From: Mycobacterium sp. 852013-50091_SCH5140682 | GTDB taxonomy: Bacteria; Actinomycetota; Actinomycetes; Mycobacteriales; Mycobacteriaceae | Direction of reading: 5' to 3' | DNA: 64,000 nucleotides | Assembly (NCBI RefSeq): GCF_001665685.1 | Contig: NZ_LZTB01000010.1 | Coordinates: 1 to 64,000, forward strand | Shown: positions 26,782 to 34,512 of the stretch, one piece after another | Position numbering within the stretch: position 1 is the stretch's first letter | How the letters are laid out: each line of letters starts with the position of its first letter | Program-made: the position numbers and the translations under genes | Notes under the pieces: generated by a model | The model's database searches: none | What the model saw: the letters and a program-made list of their open reading frames with translations, nothing else | What the model was told of the DNA's origin: nothing

Positions 26782-28251
26782 CTACTGATCGGCCTGGTCG
26801 GCAGCCGAACTGGTGCCCGCCAGTGCGTCGAGGAACGACCGTGCCCAGCGGTCCACATCGTGGGCCAGCACCTGACGGCGCAATGCTCGCATCCGTCGTC
26901 GGCCTTCCTCGGGCTGCTGCTGCAGCGCAGCCTCGATGGCGTCCTTGACGCCCTCGAGGTCGTGCGGGTTGGTCAGGTAGGCCTGTCGCAATTCGGCTGC
27001 CGCGCCGGTGAATTCGCTCAGCACCAAGGCGCCGCCCAGGTCGCTGCGGCAGGCCACGTACTCCTTGGCCACCAGATTCATGCCGTCGCGCAGCGGGGTC
27101 ACCAACATGACATCGGCGGCCACGTAGAACGCGATGAGCTCCTCGCGCGGCACGGGCCGGTGCAGGTAGTGCACGATCGGATGGCCGACCTCGCCGTACT
27201 CGCCGTTGATGTGGCCGACCTGCCGTTCGATGTCCTCGCGCATGGCGATGTAGCTGTCGACGCGTTCGCGGCTGGGGGTGGCCAGCTGGACCAGCACGGT
27301 GTCGTCGTGCTTGACGCGATGCTCGTCGAGCAGTTCCGAGAACGCCCTCAACCGGACGTCGATGCCTTTGGTGTAGTCGAGTCGGTCCACCCCGAGCAGG
27401 ATCTTGCGGGGGTTGCCGAGCTCGGCGCGGATCTGCCGGGCCCGCTGCCGCACCGAGCGGTCGCGAGCCTTGGCGTCGAGCTCGGTCGAGTCGATGGAAA
27501 TGGGGAACGCGCCCACCGTGATGGTGCGGAAGCCGTACTGGACCTCGCCGAAGCGTGAGCGCACCCCGATCGAGGCGCGTGAGGTGTTGGCGCCGACGAG
27601 ACGACGGGCCAGCACCAGGAAGTTCTGCGCCCCGCCGGGCAGGTGGAAACCGACCAGGTCGGCGCCGAGCAGTCCTTCGACGATCTCGGTCCGCCACGGC
27701 ATCTGCATGAACAGCTCGACCGGCGGGAACGGGATGTGCAGGAAGAAGCCGATGGTCAGATCGGGCCGAAGCATCCGCAGCATCTTCGGCACCAGCTGCA
27801 GCTGGTAGTCCTGGATCCACACGGTGGCGCCGTGCGCGGCGGCGCGGGCGGTGGCCTCGGCGAAGCGCCGGTTGACCTCGACGTAGCTGTCCCACCATTC
27901 CCGGTGGTACTCGGGTTTGACGATGAGATCGTGGTAGAGCGGCCACAGCGTGGCGTTCGAGAACCCCTCGTAATAGGCCGCCACGTCGGCGGCCGACAGC
28001 CGCACCGGGTGCAGCCGCAGATCGTCCTGGACGATCGGTTCTTCGTCGCTGTCCGGTATGCCGGCCCAACCGATCCACGCGCCGCGGCGCTTCCGCAGCA
28101 GCGGCTCCAGGGCCGTGACCAGCCCACCTGGGCTGCGGTTCCATCGGGTGGTGCCGTCGGGCAGCCGCTCAAGATCGATGGGCAGCCGGTTGGCCACCAC
28201 GACGAAATCGGACTCCCCGGAGGCAGCTGTCAGACCGCCGTCCGGAGTCAC
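26782..28251 (-). CDS. otsA: Trehalose-6-phosphate synthase OtsA
   Basis: The product is a GT20 glycosyltransferase of 489 residues that joins UDP- or ADP-glucose to glucose-6-phosphate, giving trehalose-6-phosphate. The conserved N-terminus [11 protein letters not shown], the [10 protein letters not shown] loop, the [13 protein letters not shown] motif and the late [14 protein letters not shown] are all present. The GTG start at 28251 lies directly after the stop of a 54-residue gene (TAAGTG), so the two are coupled. Convergent placement next to mce4 matches Rv3490 in M. tuberculosis. Confidence 0.94.
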   Translation of the reverse strand: MTPDGGLTAASGESDFVVVANRLPIDLERLPDGTTRWNRSPGGLVTALEPLLRKRRGAWIGWAGIPDSDEEPIVQDDLRLHPVRLSAADVAAYYEGFSNATLWPLYHDLIVKPEYHREWWDSYVEVNRRFAEATARAAAHGATVWIQDYQLQLVPKMLRMLRPDLTIGFFLHIPFPPVELFMQMPWRTEIVEGLLGADLVGFHLPGGAQNFLVLARRLVGANTSRASIGVRSRFGEVQYGFRTITVGAFPISIDSTELDAKARDRSVRQRARQIRAELGNPRKILLGVDRLDYTKGIDVRLRAFSELLDEHRVKHDDTVLVQLATPSRERVDSYIAMREDIERQVGHINGEYGEVGHPIVHYLHRPVPREELIAFYVAADVMLVTPLRDGMNLVAKEYVACRSDLGGALVLSEFTGAAAELRQAYLTNPHDLEGVKDAIEAALQQQPEEGRRRMRALRRQVLAHDVDRWARSFLDALAGTSSAADQADQ

Positions 28252-28416
28252 TTACGCCTCGATTTTCGACGGCCCAATGCCGAGCATCGAAAGGAACATC
28301 CGGCATTCGTCGGCATCGGTCGCGTAGGTGGCGACAACCCGTCTGGCCTGGCTGGCAGTGCTATCGGCCAACGGTTCGACGTCGTCGATATCAGTGGGAT
28401 CAGTTTTTGCAGACAT
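28252..28416 (-). CDS. Small conserved protein upstream of otsA (Rv3489-like)
   Basis: A 54-residue frame starts with ATG at 28416 and ends in TAA immediately before the otsA GTG. Its C-terminal half (QARRVVATYATDADECRMFL, then SMLGIGPSKIEA) reads as a folded segment with one cysteine; the N-terminal half is acidic and probably disordered. M. tuberculosis has a similarly small gene (Rv3489) in this place, as I recall. Zero spacing to otsA suggests one mRNA and translational coupling. Its function is unknown; regulation of trehalose synthesis is only a guess. Confidence 0.75.
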   Translation of the reverse strand: MSAKTDPTDIDDVEPLADSTASQARRVVATYATDADECRMFLSMLGIGPSKIEA

Positions 28417-28463
28417 ACGGCAACTCTAGGCGACCGGGCGGTGCCCGGTCGCCACAGCGGCCG

Positions 28464-28853
28464 TCAGCCGATGGAACCGGTGACGGTCGGGCTGCTGCCG
28501 ACGGTCGATTCGGGCACCGGCTGCGGGCCCTCGGACTGCTGTTCCTCGGACAGGCCGATGCACTCGCCGGAGTTGGCGCCCGTGCACGGGATCGAGCCGC
28601 CGCCACCGGGTACGTCGACCGACGGCAGGGTCGGGTTGTCCGGGGTCGCCGCGATCGGAGAGCCGGAATTGGGCACGGTGTGGGGGACGCACATGCCCGT
28701 GTAGAGGTCTTCCTCTTCACCGGCGACACAGGCCACAGCGGGTGCGGGCGACATGGGGAGGGCGGCAACGGCAATTGCCGGAGCAGCGACCGCTGCGACG
28801 GCGAACCCGCCGGCCAGGATCAAACGTCGCATCGGGAACGGGAAGGTCGCCAT
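28464..28853 (-). CDS. Small secreted four-cysteine protein, copy 1
   Basis: The product is an exported protein of about 129 residues. It has an N-terminal signal peptide (RRLILAGGFAVAAVAAPAIAVA), then the motif C-x2-GEEEDLYTGMC and later IPCTGANSGECIGLSEEQQ, giving four conserved cysteines. The ATG at 28853 has a purine-rich site at good spacing; a GTG six bases upstream is possible. Homologs in mycobacteria are sometimes labelled intersectin-EH binding protein Ibp1, but no role is established. It is one of three tandem paralogs; its last 45 bases are almost identical to those of copy 3. Confidence 0.78.
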   Translation of the reverse strand: MATFPFPMRRLILAGGFAVAAVAAPAIAVAALPMSPAPAVACVAGEEEDLYTGMCVPHTVPNSGSPIAATPDNPTLPSVDVPGGGGSIPCTGANSGECIGLSEEQQSEGPQPVPESTVGSSPTVTGSIG

Positions 28854-28960
28854 CGTCACGCTTTCTGTAGTTATTCGACTGCTTGTCGGTGGATTCTATG
28901 AAAGCTGAGAGCAATCTGCATTGGTTCTGCCTGTTGTCTGAGTGTCCGTGCGCTTCGTGG

Positions 28961-29272
28961 CTATGGGCTCGCGCTGATGGTCGAGCGAGGCACCACCCCC
29001 GGCCCCTCGGCCTCGGCATCCTCGGCCAGGCCGATGCACTGACCCGAATCGCGCCCCGTGCACGGCACGCCGTCGATCGCCGGGATGTCCGGATTGCCCG
29101 GGATGGCGGTGAACGGTGACGTGGTGTTCGGCGCCATGAACGGCGTGCACACCGTCGTGTAGACGTCCTCTTCTTCGCCCGCTGTGCACGATGCGTGCGC
29201 AGCGGGGGCGAGCAGCGTCGAACCGGCGATGACCACCGCGAAACCGGCGGGCAGAGTCAGGCGTGGGATCAC
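28961..29272 (-). CDS. Small secreted four-cysteine protein, copy 2
   Basis: The product has 103 residues with a signal peptide (LPAGFAVVIAGSTLLAPAAHA), the motif C-TAGEEEDVYTTVC, and VPCTGRDSGQCIGLAED. It is the most divergent and shortest paralog: the C-terminal SPTVTGSIG tail of copies 1 and 3 is missing. All four cysteines are kept, so the fold is probably the same, with two disulfides likely outside the cytoplasm. Function is unknown. Confidence 0.75.
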   Translation of the reverse strand: MIPRLTLPAGFAVVIAGSTLLAPAAHASCTAGEEEDVYTTVCTPFMAPNTTSPFTAIPGNPDIPAIDGVPCTGRDSGQCIGLAEDAEAEGPGVVPRSTISASP

Positions 29273-29329
29273 ACCTGGCAGCTTATGGCTGCTGGGCGTT
29301 TCCTGGGTGCGGTCTGCGGATCCGCTGTG

Positions 29330-29686
29330 TCAGCCGATGGAACCGGTGACGGTCGGGCTGCTGCCCACGGTCGACTGTGGAACCGGTTGCGGCCCCTGCG
29401 CCTGCTGCTCCTCGGACAGGCCGATGCACTGGCCGGAATTGCCACCGGTGCAAGGGATCCCGTCGATTTGCGGGAGCTGGTCGGGTGCCGAGTTGATCGA
29501 CGGGGTGTTCGGCGCGATGTCCGACGTGCACATCCCGGTGAAGAGGTCCTCGGACTCGCCGCTGGGGCAGTCCGCGAGCGCGGTGGCCGGCAGGGTGAAT
29601 GCGGTCAGCGCGGGGGCGCCGACGATTGCCAGCGCAAGTCCGCCCGCCACGATGAACCGGCGTGCTGAAAGCTGGGAAATGGCCAT
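29330..29686 (-). CDS. Small secreted four-cysteine protein, copy 3
   Basis: The product has 118 residues with signal peptide (RRFIVAGGLALAIVGAPALTA), motif C-PSGESEDLFTGMC and IPCTGGNSGQCIGLSEEQQ, and the tail SSPTVTGSIG shared with copy 1. It is the first gene of the tandem group on the minus strand. About 270 bp without a gene lie upstream, containing a perfect hairpin at 29735-29753. The genes are 57 to 107 bp apart, so they may or may not form one transcript. Confidence 0.77.
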   Translation of the reverse strand: MAISQLSARRFIVAGGLALAIVGAPALTAFTLPATALADCPSGESEDLFTGMCTSDIAPNTPSINSAPDQLPQIDGIPCTGGNSGQCIGLSEEQQAQGPQPVPQSTVGSSPTVTGSIG

Positions 29687-29734
29687 GAGTCATGCTTTCT
29701 CTAGAGTGCTGACCAGTTTGCTGACTGCACGGTT

Positions 29735-29753
29735 GCGATGGTTGCACCATCGC
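29735..29753. promoter_or_regulatory. Perfect inverted repeat upstream of the secreted-protein cluster
   Basis: GCGATGG-TTGCA-CCATCGC is a perfect 7-bp inverted repeat with a 5-base centre, in the gap between copy 3 and the divergent crotonase gene. It could be an operator; no matching regulator is known. Confidence 0.35.
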
Positions 29754-29952
29754 TGGCCACGATGTCGTCTGGTGATGCACAGATTACGCGTAACCGGCGA
29801 AATGTGCTGCAGGATCGGGGGTGTCGGTGCGTGCCGGGGTCTCGCCTGTGAGCCCACTGGCAAAATGCTGTAGGACCGGTGGCGGAAGCCCCGCGTGATA
29901 CACGTAGTGTGCAGTTTGTTACGTGCCGGCCCGCTCGACAAGGTGGTTCTCG

Positions 29953-30864
29953 ATGGTCAGTTCCGACGACGGCTCGACGCGCCAGGTCGATTACGAAACT
30001 CTGGACGACGGCCGCATCGCGCGGATCTGGCTCAATCGGCCCGCGGCACAGAACGCCCAGACCCGGACGCTGCTCGTGCAATTGGATGAGGCATTCACCC
30101 GGGCTGAGGCCGACGACGCGGTCAGGGTGGTGATCCTGGCTGCGCGCGGCAAGAACTTCTCGGCGGGCCACGACCTGGGCTCGGAGGAGGCGCTCGCCGA
30201 ACGCCAACCGGGCCCCGGCCAGCATCCGACCTTCAGCTCCCACGGCGCCACCGCGGCGGGGGTCGCCGAGCGGACGTATCTGCAGGAGTGGCACTTCTAC
30301 TTCGAGAACACCCGGCGCTGGCGCGATCTGCGCAAGATCACCATCGCCCAGGTGCAGGGCAACGCGATCTCGGCCGGGCTGATGCTGATCTGGGCGTGCG
30401 ATCTGATCGTGGCGGCCGACGACGCCAAGTTCAGCGACGTCGTGGGTGTCCGGATGGGCATGCCCGGCGTCGAATACTATGCCCATCCTTGGGAATTCGG
30501 GCCTCGTAAAGCCAAAGAGCTGCTGCTGACCGGTGATTCGATCGACGCCGAAGACGCCTACCGGCTCGGCATGGTGTCGAAGATCTTTCCGCGCGAGGAA
30601 CTCGACGCCAAGACGCTGGAATTCGCGCGCCGCATCGCCGAGAGGCCCACCATGGCGGCGCTGCTGATCAAGGATTCGGTCAATGCGGCCAGTGACGCCA
30701 TGGGATTCACCGAGGCGTTGCGGCACGGCTTCCACATCCATGAACTCGGGCATGCGCACTGGGCGGCGGCCAATGAGAACCGGTTCCCGGTGGGTATGCC
30801 GCCCGATGTTCCGGATTGGCGCACATTGGGCGCCCCGAAGCCGGCCCGGCGTGATACACCTTGA
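29953..30864 (+). CDS. Crotonase-superfamily protein lacking both classical glutamates
   Basis: The product has about 303 residues with the crotonase fold. Oxyanion-hole segments are KNFSAGHDLGS and QGNAISAGLML. By alignment to classical enoyl-CoA hydratases, the two catalytic glutamates are replaced: the usual GGG-x-E becomes SAGLM, and the F-x-x-PE becomes FSDVV. The protein may therefore catalyse isomerisation, hydrolysis or another thioester enolate reaction rather than hydration. The ATG at 29953 was chosen because earlier codons are unsupported. An SDR gene follows 40 bp later. Confidence 0.8.
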   Translation: MVSSDDGSTRQVDYETLDDGRIARIWLNRPAAQNAQTRTLLVQLDEAFTRAEADDAVRVVILAARGKNFSAGHDLGSEEALAERQPGPGQHPTFSSHGATAAGVAERTYLQEWHFYFENTRRWRDLRKITIAQVQGNAISAGLMLIWACDLIVAADDAKFSDVVGVRMGMPGVEYYAHPWEFGPRKAKELLLTGDSIDAEDAYRLGMVSKIFPREELDAKTLEFARRIAERPTMAALLIKDSVNAASDAMGFTEALRHGFHIHELGHAHWAAANENRFPVGMPPDVPDWRTLGAPKPARRDTP

Positions 30865-30870
30865 CGCGAT

Positions 30871-30884
30871 AAGAACGTGTTCCA
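30871..30884. promoter_or_regulatory. Near-consensus KstR-type site upstream of an SDR
   Basis: AAGAACGTGTTCCA matches TNNAACNNGTTNNA except at the first base. It lies 20 bp before the GTG start of the SDR at 30904 and just after the crotonase stop, a position suited to repressing a promoter for the SDR. Confidence 0.6.
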
Positions 30885-30903
30885 GTTTTAAGGGGTCGCA
30901 GCA

Positions 30904-31737
30904 GTGCAGCTGTCGTTGGCGGATCGGACATATCTGGTAACTGGCGGCGGTAGTGGCATCGGCAAGGGTGCTGCCGCCGCGATCGTCGCCTCCGGCGGTA
31001 ACGCCGTGCTCGTGGGCCGCAATACGGACAAGCTCAGCGCCGCGGCCGATGAGATCGCCGCGCAGGGCCCCGGTTCGGTGCGGTACGAACCCGCCGACGT
31101 GACCAACGAGGACGAGGTCAGCCGCGCGGTCGACGCCGCCACTGCCTGGCACGGCCGGTTGCACGGCGTCGTGCACAGCGCGGGCGGGTCGGAGACCATC
31201 GGGCCCATCACCCAGATCGATTCCGAGCTGTGGCGGCGGACCATCGATTTGAACGTCAACGGCACCATGTACGTGCTCAAACATGCCGGCCGCGAGCTGG
31301 TGCGCGGCGGCGGCGGATCGTTCGTCGGGATCTCGTCGATCGCCTCGAGCAACACCCACCGGTGGTTCGGCGCGTACGGCGTGAGCAAGGCCGCGCTGGA
31401 TCACCTGCTCAAGCTGGCCGCCGACGAGCTCGGGCCGTCATGGGTGCGGGTCAACAGCATCCGGCCCGGGCTGACCCGCACCGACATGGTCGGTCCGGTC
31501 TTCGAGCTACCAGCAGCCCGCGACGACTACCAGGCCTGCACGCCGTTGCCGCGGTTCGGCGAGGTCGAGGACATCGCCAACCTGGCGGTGTTCCTGCTCA
31601 GCGATGCGGCGGGCTGGATCACCGGACAGGCCATCAACGTCGACGGCGGTCATGGGCTGCGCCGCGGCCCTGACATCTCCGCGATGCTGGAGCCACTCTT
31701 CGGAGCCGACGGCCTGCGCGGCGTGGTGCAGTCCTAG
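30904..31737 (+). CDS. Short-chain dehydrogenase/reductase
   Basis: The product is a classical SDR of 277 residues: TGGGSGIGKGAAAAI nucleotide motif, SAGG in place of NNAG, catalytic Ser in GISSIAS, and Tyr/Lys in YGVSKAALDH. The C-terminus has the usual ITGQAINVDGGHGLRRG. It starts at GTG. The near-consensus KstR site just upstream suggests a steroid or acyl-CoA substrate, which sequence alone does not show. A dispersed hairpin repeat follows the stop. Confidence 0.83.
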   Translation: MQLSLADRTYLVTGGGSGIGKGAAAAIVASGGNAVLVGRNTDKLSAAADEIAAQGPGSVRYEPADVTNEDEVSRAVDAATAWHGRLHGVVHSAGGSETIGPITQIDSELWRRTIDLNVNGTMYVLKHAGRELVRGGGGSFVGISSIASSNTHRWFGAYGVSKAALDHLLKLAADELGPSWVRVNSIRPGLTRTDMVGPVFELPAARDDYQACTPLPRFGEVEDIANLAVFLLSDAAGWITGQAINVDGGHGLRRGPDISAMLEPLFGADGLRGVVQS

Positions 31738-31744
31738 CTGCCGA

Positions 31745-31793
31745 GTGGCCAGTTATGTACGCAATGTCCGTATTTCCGGGCATAGCTGGCCAC
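31745..31793. terminator. Large hairpin between convergent genes (dispersed repeat copy A)
   Basis: The arms GTGGCCAG (31745-31752) and CTGGCCAC (31786-31793) pair perfectly, and five inner pairs, one of them G-T, extend the stem to 13 bp around a 23-base loop. It lies between convergent genes and could end transcription from both sides. The same element, with conserved loop sequence, occurs near 57.03 kb. Confidence 0.6.
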
Positions 31794-31808
31794 TGGCCGT
31801 GACATTGC

Positions 31809-32696
31809 CTAGGCAGGGTGGTCCGCGCCCGACTCCCAGGCGCTGAGTGCACCCACCGCCGCCCAGTCCAGCTCACCACCGCCCGTGGCCAGCAGGGTCA
31901 GGAAGCGGTCGCGCAGCAGGCTGGCCACCGGCAGCGGCACCTGCAACGCCTCGCCCGCGCTGAGTGCGAGTTTGACGTCCTTGAGTCCGAGGCTCGCGGC
32001 GAAACCGGCCGGGCTGAATTCCCCGCGGGCCAGCAGCCCGCCGTAGGTGCGGTACACCGGAGCGTCGAACAGGGTGGAGGTCAACAGCTCGAGGTAGAGC
32101 TGTTTGTCGACGCCTGCCTTGCCGACCAGAGCCATGGCCTCGCCGACCGATTCGATGACCGACGCGATCAGAAAGTTGCCGCTGATCTTCACCAGGTTGG
32201 CGGCGCTCGGTTGCTCGCCGAGCACGAACGTGCGCTGACCGACCGCATCGAAAACCGGAGCCATCGCCTCGACGGCGGCCGGCGCACCGGCGGCGACCAC
32301 GAACAGCTTGGCGGCGGCAGCGGCCTCGGGCCTGCCGAACACCGGTGCGCTGACGAACTGCTGACCTGCCTCGGCATGGCGTGCGGCCAGCCGGTCGGCC
32401 AGCTCGACGCTGATGGTCGAGCACGAGATGTGCGTGGCGCCTGTGGGCAGTTCGGCCAGGATGCCGTTGTCCCCGAACGTGATTGCTTCCACTGCGGCGT
32501 CATTGGCCAGCATGGTGACGACGGCCTCGCCGCGACATGCCTCGGCGACCGACGCCGCAGGGTGCGCGCCCCGGTCGGCCAGCGCCGTCACTTTGTCCGG
32601 GGACCTGTTGTACGCCGTCACGTCGTGACCTGCCGTCAGCAGATTGGCGGCCATCGCCGCACCCATGTTGCCCAGTCCGATGAATCCGATCCTCAT
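31809..32696 (-). CDS. NAD(P)-binding beta-hydroxyacid dehydrogenase family protein
   Basis: The product has 295 residues of the 3-hydroxyisobutyrate dehydrogenase/imine reductase-like family. The N-terminus is FIGLGNMGAAMAANLL; the substrate loop VSAPVFGRPEAA and the lysine helix NLVKISGNFLIAS follow. The usual GG of the substrate loop (DAPVSGG) is changed to FGR, which is typical of the subgroup that reduces imines or small aldehydes. It converges on the SDR and is divergent from a YdeI-like gene. Its substrate is unknown. Confidence 0.82.
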   Translation of the reverse strand: MRIGFIGLGNMGAAMAANLLTAGHDVTAYNRSPDKVTALADRGAHPAASVAEACRGEAVVTMLANDAAVEAITFGDNGILAELPTGATHISCSTISVELADRLAARHAEAGQQFVSAPVFGRPEAAAAAKLFVVAAGAPAAVEAMAPVFDAVGQRTFVLGEQPSAANLVKISGNFLIASVIESVGEAMALVGKAGVDKQLYLELLTSTLFDAPVYRTYGGLLARGEFSPAGFAASLGLKDVKLALSAGEALQVPLPVASLLRDRFLTLLATGGGELDWAAVGALSAWESGADHPA

Positions 32697-32737
32697 GACT
32701 CCACTCTTACCGGGTTAGTTTGGAGTCGGGAGGGCTC

Positions 32738-33172
32738 ATGAAATTCTCGACGGAAATGCTCCAGATGGGCAACAACACCGGTATCGAGGTTCCTGCCGAG
32801 GTGGTGGAGGCGCTCGGTGCGGGCAAGCGTCCGGCTGTGGTGGTCGACGTCAACGGTTATCGGTACCGCTCGACCGTCGCGCCTATGGGCGGCAAGTACC
32901 TCATCCCGTTCAGCGCCGAACGGCGCACCGAATCCGGCATCGGGGGAGGAGACGCGATAGACGTCGAGTTGACCGTCGACACCGAGCCGCGCCTCGTCGA
33001 GGTGCCCGAGGATCTACGTGCCGCACTCGACGCGTCGCCCGCAGCGGCCAAACGCTGGGAGACGCTGTCCTACAGCACGCAGAAGGGCCACGTCACCGCG
33101 GTGGAAGGCGCCAAGGCGGCCGACACCCGGGCTCGTCGCATCGCGAAAGTCATTGCTGCGCTACAGGGTTGA
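32738..33172 (+). CDS. DUF1905/YdeI-type protein
   Basis: The product has 144 residues with a DUF1905 beta domain (FSTEMLQMGNNTGIEVPAEV) and a C-terminal YdeI-like helical segment (ALDASPAAAKRWETLSYSTQ). Family members are small cytosolic proteins of uncertain role; some are linked to peptide or bacteriocin tolerance. A GGGAGGG ribosome site precedes ATG 32738. The last 23 bp overlap the end of the convergent iron-sulfur subunit gene. Confidence 0.75.
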   Translation: MKFSTEMLQMGNNTGIEVPAEVVEALGAGKRPAVVVDVNGYRYRSTVAPMGGKYLIPFSAERRTESGIGGGDAIDVELTVDTEPRLVEVPEDLRAALDASPAAAKRWETLSYSTQKGHVTAVEGAKAADTRARRIAKVIAALQG

Positions 33173-33644
33173 ACTCCACGGCGGCGCCGGCCCGGCGTAC
33201 CGCGGCGATGATGCCCTGATAGCCGGTGCACCGGCAGAAGTTGCCGGAGAGCCCTTCGCGGATCTCGGCGTCGGTGGGGGCGGGATTGTCCCGCAGCAGA
33301 GCGGTGATGGAGGTGACGAAACCCGGTGTGCAGAAGCCGCATTGCAGCCCGTGGCACTCCTTGAGCGCGGCCTGCACCGGGGAGAGCGCGCCGTCGGGAC
33401 CCTCGATACCCTCGACGGTGGTCACCTGTTGGCCGTCCACCTGCACCGCGAAGATCAGGCAGGACCGCACGGCCTGACCGTCCAGCAGCACGGTGCAGGC
33501 ACCGCACGCGCCGTGTTCACAGCCCAGGTGGGTGCCCGTGAGCCCGCAGTTCTCCCGCAGAAAATCCGCGAGCGTGACGCGAGGCTCGACCACACTGCGG
33601 TAATCGCGGCCGTTGACCGAAACAGCAACGGGCAGTTCATGCAT
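33150..33644 (-). CDS. Molybdenum hydroxylase small subunit ([2Fe-2S])
   Basis: The product has 164 residues with two [2Fe-2S] domains: an N-terminal plant-type ferredoxin (CEHGACGACTVLLDG) and a C-terminal helical cluster domain (CGFCTPGF, CRCTGY). This is the CoxS/xanthine dehydrogenase small-subunit pattern. It passes electrons from the molybdenum site to FAD. ATG 33644 overlaps the end of the FAD subunit by 8 bp. It is the last gene of a four-gene operon with the large subunit, a CoxG protein and the FAD subunit. Confidence 0.9.
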   Translation of the reverse strand: MHELPVAVSVNGRDYRSVVEPRVTLADFLRENCGLTGTHLGCEHGACGACTVLLDGQAVRSCLIFAVQVDGQQVTTVEGIEGPDGALSPVQAALKECHGLQCGFCTPGFVTSITALLRDNPAPTDAEIREGLSGNFCRCTGYQGIIAAVRRAGAAVEFNPVAQQ

Positions 33645-34512
33645 TGAGCGCCTCCGCACTTGCGTGTTTCCAGGCCCGGGCCACCATGGCGGCACCGACG
33701 CGGGCCCGATAGGACGCCGAGCCTTGAAGGTCCGAGGGGATGTCGGGCAGTGCTGACATCGCGAGTTCGCCGATATGCTCGGCGGTCACGTTGCCGATCG
33801 CCGTGCCGGTCACGGCGGATTCGGCCGCGGTGCCCCGCTTCGGCGTCGACCCCAGGCCCAGCAGGCCGATGCCGCACCTGCGCACCCGGTTGTCGTCGTC
33901 GAGCTCGATACCGACAACCGCTCCGGCAATGGCGAAATCGCCGTGGCGGCGGGCGAACTCCTCGACCGCGAAGCCGCTGCGCGCAGACCACACCGGAAAC
34001 CGCACTGCGGTGAGGATCTCGTCGGCGGCCAGTGCGGTCTCCCACAATCCGGTGAAGAAATCGCTTGCCGGGATCGCGCGGACGCCGCGGGGTGAGGTCG
34101 CCTCGATCGTCGCGTCGAGCGCCAGCGCCACAGCTGCGTATTCGGCCGCCGGATCGGCGTGGGCGATCGCGCCGCCGAGGGTGCCCCGCGTACGGATCTG
34201 AAAGTGCCCGATGTGCGGGGTGGCCAGGGTGAGCAGCGGAACCGATTCGGCGACTTCGTCATCGAGGCCGACGAGCGCATGCGGCGTGGCGGCGCCGATC
34301 ACGACCTCGTCGCCGCGCCGGGCGATGTCGCTGAGCCCGGCGATGCGGGATATGTCGATGAGATTGTCGAAATGCGTCAGCCGCATGGCCAGCATCGGCA
34401 CCAGGCTCTGCCCGCCGGCCAGGATTTTCGCGTTGTCGCCGTACTCATCGAGGAGCGCGACCGCGTCGTCGATGCCGGTCGGCCGGTGGTAGGCGAACGG
34501 AGCGGCTTTCAC
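33637..34512 (-). CDS. Molybdenum hydroxylase FAD-binding subunit
   Basis: The product has 291 residues of the CoxM/xanthine dehydrogenase FAD subunit type. It starts FAYHRPTGIDDAVALL and carries the FAD loops ILAGGQSLVPMLAMRL and TRGTLGGAIAHADPAAE. It takes electrons from the iron-sulfur subunit. It overlaps both neighbours by a few bases, so the operon is translationally coupled. Confidence 0.9.
   Translation of the reverse strand: MKAAPFAYHRPTGIDDAVALLDEYGDNAKILAGGQSLVPMLAMRLTHFDNLIDISRIAGLSDIARRGDEVVIGAATPHALVGLDDEVAESVPLLTLATPHIGHFQIRTRGTLGGAIAHADPAAEYAAVALALDATIEATSPRGVRAIPASDFFTGLWETALAADEILTAVRFPVWSARSGFAVEEFARRHGDFAIAGAVVGIELDDDNRVRRCGIGLLGLGSTPKRGTAAESAVTGTAIGNVTAEHIGELAMSALPDIPSDLQGSASYRARVGAAMVARAWKHASAEALNA

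Noticed and set aside
29701..31404. A 567-codon minus-strand frame antisense to the crotonase and SDR genes
   Set aside because: The sequence has no recognisable domain and the opposite strand encodes clear enzymes.
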